DNA of 12,724 nucleotides from NCBI GenBank assembly GCA_937916025.1, contig CALGGX010000083.1, forward strand, positions 1 to 12,724. Direction: 5' to 3'. Both the position numbers and the translations under genes were made by a program. The notes below the pieces were generated by a model. It saw only the letters and a list, made by a program, of their open reading frames with translations, made no database searches and was not told the DNA's origin. Positions 6,708-12,724 of this stretch are shown in pieces; positions within the stretch are counted from its first letter, which is position 1; every line of letters begins with the position of its first letter. Source of the stretch: an uncultured Selenomonadales bacterium. Lineage in GTDB: Bacteria > Bacillota_C > Negativicutes > Selenomonadales > Selenomonadaceae.

Positions 6708-7367
6708 TTGAACAAAAAGGTTGTGGCAGTCGACGGACCTGCAGGAGCGGGCAAATCGACCGTGTCGAAATTGATTGCGGCGCGGCTGGGCTTGACGTAC
6801 ATCGACACGGGCGCAATGTATCGCGCGGTGGCGTTGAAATTCCTCGAAAGCCGCGCGGAATTGTCTGAAGCGGCAATCATCGATGCGGCGCGCGATGTCG
6901 ACATTGATCTGAATTACGTCGACGGGAAGTTGAAAGTTCTGCTCGACGGGCGCGATGTTTCGGCGGAGATCAGAACGCCGGAAGTATCGAAAGTCGTCTC
7001 GCCGGTTGCGAAGGTCGGATTTGTTCGCGAGCGGTTGACGGAACTTCAGCGCAAAATGTCGGCGCGAGGCGGCGTGATTATGGACGGTCGGGATATCGGC
7101 ACGGTGGTCTTGCCGAATGCGGACGTGAAGATCTTTTTGACGGCGACGGTTGCGGAGCGTGCTCGACGGCGTTTCGAGGAGCTCAAGGCGAAAGGCTTCG
7201 ACGTGACGCTCGGCGAGATCGAAAAAGACATTGCAACGCGAGACAAAATCGATTCGGAGCGTGAAATTGCGCCGCTCAAGCAGGCGGATGATGCAATTCT
7301 GCTCGACACGACCGGTTTGTCGATCGACGAAGTTACTGCCGAGATCACGAAACTGATTGGGAGTTGA
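6708..7367 (+). CDS. cmk: (d)CMP kinase
   Basis: Protein of 219 residues, standard for bacterial CMP kinase. It phosphorylates CMP and dCMP to the diphosphates for nucleic acid and CDP-activated lipid precursor synthesis. Motifs: P-loop VAVDGPAGAGKST (G10-T18), the nucleotide-binding YIDTGAMYRAVAL (31-43), MDGRDIGTVVLP (125-136), and the lid/insert with RARRRFEEL and RDKIDSEREIAPL, followed by the conserved late segment ILLDTTGLSIDEV. The frame is open upstream to 6573 inside aroA, but the AAGGGAG-TTG pair and the family N-terminus fix the start. The aroA-cmk adjacency is common in bacteria, and in Firmicutes cmk is often followed by a PlsC-type gene, as happens here after one inserted gene. 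Confidence 0.95.
   Translation: MNKKVVAVDGPAGAGKSTVSKLIAARLGLTYIDTGAMYRAVALKFLESRAELSEAAIIDAARDVDIDLNYVDGKLKVLLDGRDVSAEIRTPEVSKVVSPVAKVGFVRERLTELQRKMSARGGVIMDGRDIGTVVLPNADVKIFLTATVAERARRRFEELKAKGFDVTLGEIEKDIATRDKIDSEREIAPLKQADDAILLDTTGLSIDEVTAEITKLIGS
7359..7363 (+). promoter_or_regulatory. Ribosome binding site for the SMR TTG 7372 start
   Basis: GGGAG eight bases before TTG 7372. TTG 7369 is only five bases away and TTG 7357 overlaps the site, so 7372 is preferred. Confidence 0.6.
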
Positions 7368-7371
7368 TTTG

Positions 7372-7692
7372 TTGTCAAACGGATACGCGATGTTGTTCTT
7401 GTCGATCGGATTGGAAGTATTCTCGACGCAGATGATGAAGTTGTCGGACGGCTTCTCGCGATTAATGCCGAGCGCGGCGTTTGTGATTGGAATGGCGGGC
7501 TGTTTTTTCGCGTTCTCGAAGACGCTGACGATGTTGCCGCTCGGAATTGCATATGCGATATGGGCGGGGCTCGGCACGGCGTTGACGGCAATATTGAGCG
7601 TCGTGCTTTGGAAAGAGACGTTGAATTTGCAAGCGGGCGCGGGCATGTTGCTCATCATCGTCGGCGTCGTGTTGCTGAATTTGCGGCAATGA
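7372..7692 (+). CDS. Small multidrug resistance (SMR) efflux protein, EmrE-like
   Basis: Protein of 106 residues with four hydrophobic segments (about 5-22, 33-52, 57-78, 86-103), the SMR plan. Aligned by eye with EmrE, E15 corresponds to the essential Glu14, Y61 to Tyr60 and W64 to Trp63, with MKLSDGFSRLMPS after helix 1 and GIAYAIWAGLGT in helix 3. Guanidinium exporters (Gdx/SugE) have a Trp three residues after the Glu; here it is Ser18, so the EmrE/Qac branch is more likely. Such proteins work as dual-topology dimers that exchange protons for cationic compounds; the substrate is not predictable. It starts five bases after the cmk stop and ends 10 bases before the acyltransferase start, splitting the usual cmk-plsC neighbourhood. 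Confidence 0.88.
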   Translation: MSNGYAMLFLSIGLEVFSTQMMKLSDGFSRLMPSAAFVIGMAGCFFAFSKTLTMLPLGIAYAIWAGLGTALTAILSVVLWKETLNLQAGAGMLLIIVGVVLLNLRQ

Positions 7693-7696
7693 GGAG
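7691..7696 (+). promoter_or_regulatory. Ribosome binding site for the acyltransferase ATG 7703
   Basis: GAGGAG overlaps the SMR stop. It is six bases from ATG 7703 but only three from ATG 7700, so 7703 is the better start. Confidence 0.55.
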
Positions 7697-7702
7697 CGAA
7701 TG

Positions 7703-8302
7703 ATGTTTTACTCATTCTTACGTATATTCTTTCGACTGTTTTTCAAACTGTTCTTCCGAGCGCGAGTACTCGGAAAAGAAAACGTCCCGGCAGACGGCGC
7801 GATCATTCTGGCGGCGAATCATGTCAGCAACTGGGATCCGCCGTTCCTCGCGACGTTCCTCGATCGCAACGTCAATTACATGGCAAAAGAAGAGCTGTTT
7901 GCAAACAAGATATTCGCGGCGGCGATCACAAATCTCGGCGTGTTTCCGGTCAAGCGCGGCACGGCGGATCGAAATGCGATCAAACGCGCGTTGCAAGTAC
8001 TTAAAGACGACGGTTGTCTCGGACTGTTTCCGGAAGGCACGCGGAGTCGGACGGGCGCGCTCGGAAAAGCCGAAGCCGGAGTCGGATTGATCGCGGCAAT
8101 GTCAAAAGCACCTCTCATTCCGGCGGCGATCATCAATACAAACAAAATATTCTCGAGCGGCAATTTTTTTCCGCAATTGACGGTGATTTACGGGCGTCCG
8201 ATGAAATTCGTCGGCAATGTGAAAGACAAAGCGGCAATGGCAGAATTCGCGCAATCGATCATGGACGAGATCGCAAAACTGATCTCGAGCGTCAAAAAGT
8301 GA
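7703..8302 (+). CDS. plsC: 1-acyl-sn-glycerol-3-phosphate acyltransferase (PlsC family)
   Basis: Protein of 199 residues, the short PlsC form common in Firmicutes. It adds the second acyl chain to lysophosphatidic acid to form phosphatidic acid at the inner membrane. The N-terminus is a strongly hydrophobic/basic helix rich in Phe (about 2-20) that should bind the membrane. Catalytic block I is NHVSNWD (H40, D45), block II GVFPVKRG (79-86), block III LFPEGTRSRTG (from 108), and block IV is in the LIPAAIINT segment. Its place after cmk (with an SMR gene between) matches Firmicute gene order. A related acyltransferase acting on another lipid cannot be excluded from motifs alone. Confidence 0.88.
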   Translation: MFYSFLRIFFRLFFKLFFRARVLGKENVPADGAIILAANHVSNWDPPFLATFLDRNVNYMAKEELFANKIFAAAITNLGVFPVKRGTADRNAIKRALQVLKDDGCLGLFPEGTRSRTGALGKAEAGVGLIAAMSKAPLIPAAIINTNKIFSSGNFFPQLTVIYGRPMKFVGNVKDKAAMAEFAQSIMDEIAKLISSVKK

Positions 8303-8316
8303 AGGAGAATCTAAAA

Positions 8317-9309
8317 ATGATCACGGTAATAAATTATGCCGATATAAAATATCGACAGACGCAAATTCTTTGCACGGAGACTGCGAAGCGTTTCGGTGCG
8401 GATCAAGTGTGGGAATATTCGCCGACGAGTATTCCCGAGGATTTTCGTCAAGCACACAAAGAAATTCTTTCGATGAAGCGCGGCAACGGATATTGGCTGT
8501 GGAAGCCGCTGATCATTCTCGATGCGCTCGAAAAAGTCAACGACGGCGATTATGTCTTTTACATCGATGCGGGAGCCGCCGTTGTCGACGACATTCATCA
8601 TTTGATCAACGCGATGAATAATGCCGATGCGAATATCATGACATTCGTCGGCTCGGCAATCGAAAAGGTATGGACAAAACGCGACGCGTTTTTGCTGATG
8701 GATTGCGATTCGCCGGAATACACCGATACTCCGCAAATTTCCGCAACGTATTCCGTTTACAAAAAATGCTCCGAGTCGATTGAGTTCGTCCGCGAATGGT
8801 TGCAATACATGACCGATCCGCGCATCGTCACGGACATGCCGAATCAACTCGGTCAACCGAATTATCCGGAGTTTCGCGAAAATCGACATGATCAAACCGT
8901 TTTGAGTCTGCTGGCGAAGAAGCACAAACTGCCGCTGTTCCGATATCCGTCCTCGCCTTCAAATGCAGGATATCCGAAAGATGTTGCCGAGCGCAGTCCT
9001 TATCCGAAAATTACGGACTCGCATCGTCGTCGTTATTGGATAATGACTGCCGGGGAATATTTGAAATTGAACTCGCGAAAGACGACGACTGAACGCGGTT
9101 TGGAATGCGTTTTTGTTTTGATTACGGAAAAACTCTATTCCGAAGCTCTCGTCATGTTGCACAAAATTGCGTTATCCGACACACACACACACAAGGGGCG
9201 TTGCGAAATGCATGGCATGAATTGCAGGAAGCTCTTCGATTGGCGAATGAAATTCAAGACGAAATTTACGGAGAAGCAATCCGGAATATCATTTACAAAA
9301 TCATATTGA
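8317..9309 (+). CDS. Glycosyltransferase-like protein, frame broken at (AC)7
   Basis: ATG 8317 follows AGGAGA at eight bases. As written, the frame gives 330 residues, of which the first ~288 look genuine. They have the GT-A style of poorly characterised bacterial transferases: ITVINYAD at the start, GYWLWKP (58-64), and a DxD-like YIDAGA (82-87) after GDYVF, then a DQTVLSLLAKKH helix and a DSHRRRYW segment. After the (AC)7 tract at 9179-9192 the last ~40 residues (rich in Lys, Met and Cys, ending KSY) look unlike protein of this gene. The continuing helical C-terminus is found in another frame to 9554. Product and acceptor are unknown; proximity to lptB, plsC and the GT8 gene suggests a surface glycan. 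The frame is also open upstream into plsC to 8014, but that part is antiphase read-through of plsC. Confidence 0.65.
   Translation: MITVINYADIKYRQTQILCTETAKRFGADQVWEYSPTSIPEDFRQAHKEILSMKRGNGYWLWKPLIILDALEKVNDGDYVFYIDAGAAVVDDIHHLINAMNNADANIMTFVGSAIEKVWTKRDAFLLMDCDSPEYTDTPQISATYSVYKKCSESIEFVREWLQYMTDPRIVTDMPNQLGQPNYPEFRENRHDQTVLSLLAKKHKLPLFRYPSSPSNAGYPKDVAERSPYPKITDSHRRRYWIMTAGEYLKLNSRKTTTERGLECVFVLITEKLYSEALVMLHKIALSDTHTHKGRCEMHGMNCRKLFDWRMKFKTKFTEKQSGISFTKSY
9179..9192 (+). repeat. (AC)7 dinucleotide tract at the frame break
   Basis: Seven AC units lie inside the second glycosyltransferase-like gene, exactly where coding passes from one frame to another. Removing one unit (or adding two) joins 8317-9180 to 9192-9554 in a single frame, giving codons for D-T-H-T-Q-G-A-L across the tract. 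Confidence 0.9.
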
Positions 9310-9554
9310 AAATGCTCCTCGGCGGTGTGCGACTCGACGTTATCTTCATCAAAGAGTTGACGTTCATTGCAAAGCGGCTGAAATTGGAAAACATTACGGA
9401 ACGGCAACTTAAAAACGTGATTATCCAAATTTCGTTGATTGTTTTCAATCAGCGCGAGCAATTCGCCGGAGCTTCGGTGATGTTGAAAGCCAATTTCGAC
9501 GACATAATGAAATTTTTGCAGGATGAAGGCATAATAAAAATGCAATCGACATAA
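9192..9554 (+). pseudogene. Out-of-frame C-terminal half of the second transferase
   Basis: This frame carries about 120 residues of well-formed helical protein (ALRNAWHELQEALRLANEI, later KELTFIAKRLKLENITERQL and a final KFLQDEGIIKMQST). It has no ribosome site or convincing start of its own: the ATG at 9105 precedes the tract in a frame that makes no sense there. It reads as the natural end of the gene starting at 8317. Together they would make 411 residues with one AC unit fewer, or 413 with two more. It is either switched off by slippage, decayed, or broken by a sequencing error. Confidence 0.65.
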
Positions 9555-9569
9555 ACGGAGATGATATGA

Positions 9570-10613
9570 ATGTCGAATCGAATAAAACTCGCATTGGTTG
9601 GCGCGTTGACGGTCGTTTTGATCGCGATTGGCGGAGCGTATTTTTATTTGCACTCGGAAAAATCGACGCCCGAACTCGCGCTGTCGAAAGTCAACGAGGC
9701 GATCGTCGCGCACGACTTGAGCGCGTTCAATCGGCTCGTCGACACCGAACAATTATTGAGCTCATCTTATGACGCCTTCGTCGAGGGTTTGACGGAGTCG
9801 GATCAATCGATGACACCGGAAGCTCGCGAAGCAATCTTGAATTTTACGCAAATGTTGCGTCAACCGATCATAAACAGTCTGAAGTCGGCGATTGAATCTT
9901 ATGTCGAGACCGGTTCGATCGAAAATGTAGCGGCGGCGGATGAAAATTCACTCGCGGCGGCGGAGATCATGGATCGTGCCGGTTTGCGAAAACTTGAGTT
10001 CAGATCAATCGACGGCGTCTCGAGCGATCTCGAAAATCTGAATCTCGCAATTGCGGACGTGAGATTTTATCAATCGGAAACGGCGGAAGAATTTGTCTTC
10101 AAAGTCCTGCTCGAAAGAGACGAGGACGTTGATTGGCACATTACGCGCATCGAAAATTTCCGCGAGTTCACGGAGTCGACAGCCAAAATTCGCCGCGCGG
10201 CTCTCGATAAGTATCTCGAGCAGACTTCGGAAATCAATTTGCGGCATGATCAAACAATTCGCGAGGCGGAACAGAAATACGGAGCGATCCTTTCACTCGG
10301 CAACCTCGGGCAGGATCAAACGCGTTTCGATCTGAAAATACTGTTGACCGATGTCGTCAAAAAAGATTGGGAAGTTCGCAAGCAGGAGCTGTTCAGCGTC
10401 GAAGTGCCGCACGCGGCGGAGCCGTTGCAGAATCTTCGCATGCGGATTTGCGATCTGTCGATCGAGAGCGCGGATGAGTACGCGCGTTGGATGGAAGACA
10501 AGAAGGGCGCGACGGTGAAATCGGCTGAAGAAAAAAACAGACAGGCGCAAATTCTGACGGACGAAGAACGGAATTTAATCAATCGAATGACGCGCCGCGC
10601 GGCGGTTGAATGA
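9570..10613 (+). CDS. Membrane-anchored DUF2939-like protein of unknown function
   Basis: Protein of 347 residues; ATG 9570 follows GGAG at nine bases. One N-terminal hydrophobic helix (about 6-27, after SNRIK) with no cysteine or clear cleavage site suggests a signal anchor, leaving the rest outside the cytoplasm. Residues 33-70 (TPELALSKVNEAIVAHDLSAF, then VDTEQLL) resemble the DUF2939 pattern of a helix followed by a VD-containing segment; I recognise this only tentatively. An Ala/Glu-rich middle and a charged, probably helical region (about 200-260, 310-347) follow. The function is unknown. It sits 15 bases after the broken transferase and one base before mfd, but the repair factor and an envelope protein have no obvious functional link. 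Confidence 0.6.
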   Translation: MSNRIKLALVGALTVVLIAIGGAYFYLHSEKSTPELALSKVNEAIVAHDLSAFNRLVDTEQLLSSSYDAFVEGLTESDQSMTPEAREAILNFTQMLRQPIINSLKSAIESYVETGSIENVAAADENSLAAAEIMDRAGLRKLEFRSIDGVSSDLENLNLAIADVRFYQSETAEEFVFKVLLERDEDVDWHITRIENFREFTESTAKIRRAALDKYLEQTSEINLRHDQTIREAEQKYGAILSLGNLGQDQTRFDLKILLTDVVKKDWEVRKQELFSVEVPHAAEPLQNLRMRICDLSIESADEYARWMEDKKGATVKSAEEKNRQAQILTDEERNLINRMTRRAAVE

Positions 10614-10614
10614 C

Positions 10615-12724
10615 ATGCATCAAATATTAACCGCACTCTTACAGGACAACACCGTCAAAGAAATTGCCGACGCGTTTCGATTGACGCGCGAGACGCTCGT
10701 TTACGGGCTCGCGGACTCGCAAAAGACTGCCGTCTTTGCCGCAGCATTTTCGGCAAATCCGAAGCCGACGGTGATCATCACGCCGACGCGCGAGAATCTC
10801 AACGTCTGGTTTGACGATCTCGCCGAGCTCCTGCCCGATGTCGAAGTGATTGAATTTCCGGAACTCGATCTGATTGACGTAAATGCCGCCGTGAAGAGTT
10901 TGGAACGCACCGCGCGGCGCATGTCGATCCTCGACCGATTGCTGAACGGCGAAAAATTCATCGTGCTCGCGACGACAACAGCCGCCGTCAAAAAATCCGT
11001 ATCGCGAAACGACTTTTTGCGCTCGCAATTGAAATTGACGCTCGGCGAAACGCTCCAACGCGAGCGGCTTTTCGATAAGTTGATCGCCTTCGGCTACGAA
11101 CGTACGGACGAAGTCGAAAGTCCGGGGCAATTCACGGCGCGCGGCGGCATCGTCGATCTCTTTCCGCTCAACAGCCGAATTCCGATCAGAATCGAGTTTT
11201 TCGACGATCAAATCGACTCGCTCCGAGAATTCGACATCGACTCGAAACGATCTGTCAAAAACATCGACGAAGTTTCGATCATGCCGATCAATTTCGTCGT
11301 CGACAAAAGCAAGCCCGAGCAGTTTCTGAATTTCGTCGAGCGCGGCGCGATTGTTTTCGACGAGCCCTATCGCATCCTTGAAACAATCCGAAACATCATC
11401 AAAGAAAATCCCGATATCAAACGGCGAATTTTTTCGTTTGAGAGTCTCATCGACGCGGCGCGGTTAAATCCGATCGTCTGCTTCTCGCTGATGATGAAAA
11501 AAGTGCGCGGTTCGGATATCAAAACGACAATCGGCTTGACGGCAATGAACGTGTCGACATTCGCCGAGCAAACCGAGCTTTTCATTTCTGAATTGCGGAG
11601 CCGAATCGAGCGCAAACAACGGCTGTTCATTCTGTCGATGCAGGAGAAAAAACTCGACGCAATCAAAAATCTTCTGTCGGAAAATGAAATACGTTTCAGC
11701 GATCGCCCGAGTGAGCTCGGCGAGACACAACTCGTTTTGTTGAAAGGGCAATTGAGCGGCGGCTTTGAAATTCCGAGCGCGCGACTGAGTATCATCACGG
11801 AGCGGGAGATTTTCGGACGTCAAAAACGCCGCGCGGTACGTCGAATGAAACAATCAAACGGCGAGCGCATTCGACATTTCCGAGACATTCGTCCGGGTGA
11901 TTATGTCGTACACACTTCGCATGGGATCGGCAAATATGTCGGCGTCGAGACGCTCGAAGTCGGCGGCATTCATCGCGATTATCTCCATATCAAATACGCC
12001 GGAACCGATAAGCTGTTCGTGCCGACGGATCAAGTGCGGTTCCTTCAAAAATATATCGGCAATGAAGACAGTGTTCCGCGTTTGAATAAGTTGAACTCGA
12101 GCGAATGGGCGAAGGCGAAGGCGCGCGCGGCGGCGTCCGTCGAAGACATTGCCGACAAGTTGCTCGACATTTACGCGCGACGGCAAGCCTCGAGCGGTTT
12201 TGAGTTCTCAAATGACGACGCGACGCAAAAGAATTTTGAAGAGGCATTTGCATACGAGGAAACGGCAGATCAACTCCGCGCGGTCGAAGAGATCAAAGCC
12301 GACATGGAAAGCGATAAGCCGATGGATCGATTGGTGTGCGGGGACGTGGGCTTCGGCAAAACGGAAATTGCAATCCGCGCGGCGTACAAGGCGGCAATGA
12401 ACGGCAAGCAGACGGCGGTGTTGGTGCCGACGACCGTTTTGGCGCAACAGCATTTTCAGACGTTCAGCGAGCGGTTTGCAGGCTTTTTGCCGACAGTCGA
12501 CGTGATTTGCCGATTTCGGACGGCTCGAGAGCAACAGGAGACGCTCAAAAAACTCAAGGCGGGGCAAGTCGACATTTTGATCGGAACGCATGCGATCCTC
12601 AACACCGAGCGCGTGAAGTTTCATGATCTCGGTCTTTTGATCGTCGATGAAGAACAGCGATTCGGAGTCAAACAAAAAGAAAAGATCCGAGATTTGGCGA
12701 GCGGTATCGACGTATTGTCGTTGA
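10615..12724 (+). CDS. mfd: Transcription-repair coupling factor Mfd (5' part, runs off window)
   Basis: 703 codons of an expected ~1,100-1,170. Mfd removes RNA polymerase stalled at DNA lesions and recruits UvrA. Residues 1 to ~215 are the UvrB-like domains, with the degenerate first motif (YGLADSQKTAVFAAAF, no Lys-Thr P-loop, normal for Mfd) and SPGQFTARGGIVDLFPL. R423 to ~485 is the CarD-like RNA-polymerase-interacting domain (RPGDYVVHTSHGIGKYVG, LFVPTDQV). The translocase starts with Walker A GDVGFGKT (576-583), VPTTVLAQQHF, and the DEEQ box (678-681, VDEEQRFGV). Walker A comes roughly 50 residues earlier than in E. coli, suggesting a compact middle domain. ATG 10615 is one base after the preceding stop and has no clear ribosome site, so translation is likely coupled. 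The second RecA domain and the UvrA-regulating C-terminus lie beyond the window. Confidence 0.96.
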   Translation, partial: MHQILTALLQDNTVKEIADAFRLTRETLVYGLADSQKTAVFAAAFSANPKPTVIITPTRENLNVWFDDLAELLPDVEVIEFPELDLIDVNAAVKSLERTARRMSILDRLLNGEKFIVLATTTAAVKKSVSRNDFLRSQLKLTLGETLQRERLFDKLIAFGYERTDEVESPGQFTARGGIVDLFPLNSRIPIRIEFFDDQIDSLREFDIDSKRSVKNIDEVSIMPINFVVDKSKPEQFLNFVERGAIVFDEPYRILETIRNIIKENPDIKRRIFSFESLIDAARLNPIVCFSLMMKKVRGSDIKTTIGLTAMNVSTFAEQTELFISELRSRIERKQRLFILSMQEKKLDAIKNLLSENEIRFSDRPSELGETQLVLLKGQLSGGFEIPSARLSIITEREIFGRQKRRAVRRMKQSNGERIRHFRDIRPGDYVVHTSHGIGKYVGVETLEVGGIHRDYLHIKYAGTDKLFVPTDQVRFLQKYIGNEDSVPRLNKLNSSEWAKAKARAAASVEDIADKLLDIYARRQASSGFEFSNDDATQKNFEEAFAYEETADQLRAVEEIKADMESDKPMDRLVCGDVGFGKTEIAIRAAYKAAMNGKQTAVLVPTTVLAQQHFQTFSERFAGFLPTVDVICRFRTAREQQETLKKLKAGQVDILIGTHAILNTERVKFHDLGLLIVDEEQRFGVKQKEKIRDLASGIDVLSL

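Noticed and set aside
6528..7715. 395-codon open frame on the minus strand across cmk and the SMR gene
   Set aside because: It is antisense to two well-supported genes, has low-complexity Arg/Ser/Asn composition, and has no ribosome site or recognisable domain.
8014..8316. 101-codon N-terminal extension of the second transferase into plsC
   Set aside because: It overlaps the PlsC catalytic region in another frame, is Arg/Ser-rich, and the AGGAGA-ATG pair at 8303-8319 gives a clean start.
9105..9191. Independent start for the out-of-frame C-terminal half at ATG 9105
   Set aside because: No ribosome site is present, and the residues before the tract in this frame do not resemble protein sequence, whereas the other frame continues the transferase.

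Overview
The window is most likely a piece of a diderm Firmicute genome, probably of the Negativicutes/Selenomonas type (inference, moderate confidence). Two things point that way. The genes include outer-membrane business: the LPS-export ATPase LptB, a protein with an OMP-like C-terminus, and an exported LPP20-like protein. The expression signals and gene order look Firmicute: strong GGAGG/AGGGAG ribosome sites, several TTG starts, and cmk followed by an acyltransferase. GC is about 50% through most of the window. The first ~300 bases are clearly richer in GC (about 60-73% per 60-base line), are coding on the opposite strand, and look foreign to the rest.

Layout. (1) 1-301: fragment of a minus-strand beta-helix-like secreted protein, with an abrupt change of composition and strand near 300. 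(2) 303-968: C-terminal part of an outer-membrane beta-barrel-like protein on the plus strand, without a visible start. (3) 1054-1950: exported LPP20-like protein with its own likely extended -10 promoter, closed by a rho-independent terminator at 1969-2001. (4) 2002-2170: regulatory spacer with a 30-bp element present twice (29/30 identical), a small hairpin, and a good promoter (TTGCAT-18-TATAAT). (5) 2171-12724: ten plus-strand genes with gaps of 0-21 bases, probably one long transcription unit: family 8 glycosyltransferase, lptB, BaiN/HI0933-type flavoprotein, aroA, cmk, an SMR efflux protein, a plsC-like acyltransferase, a second glycosyltransferase-like gene interrupted at an (AC)7 tract, a membrane-anchored DUF2939-like protein, and the first 703 codons of mfd, which runs off the window.

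The operon mixes housekeeping metabolism (aroA, cmk), membrane lipid synthesis (plsC), LPS export (lptB) and two genes for surface-glycan-type transferases. Several neighbours therefore converge on the cell envelope. The most noteworthy signal is the second transferase. Its reading frame is broken exactly in a dinucleotide repeat, and loss of one AC unit (or gain of two) would restore a 411-residue (413 with two extra units) protein. This makes it a candidate phase-variable surface-modification gene, though a sequencing error or a recent pseudogene is not excluded. The duplicated TTGCA-containing element overlapping the operon promoter is a second candidate regulatory feature.
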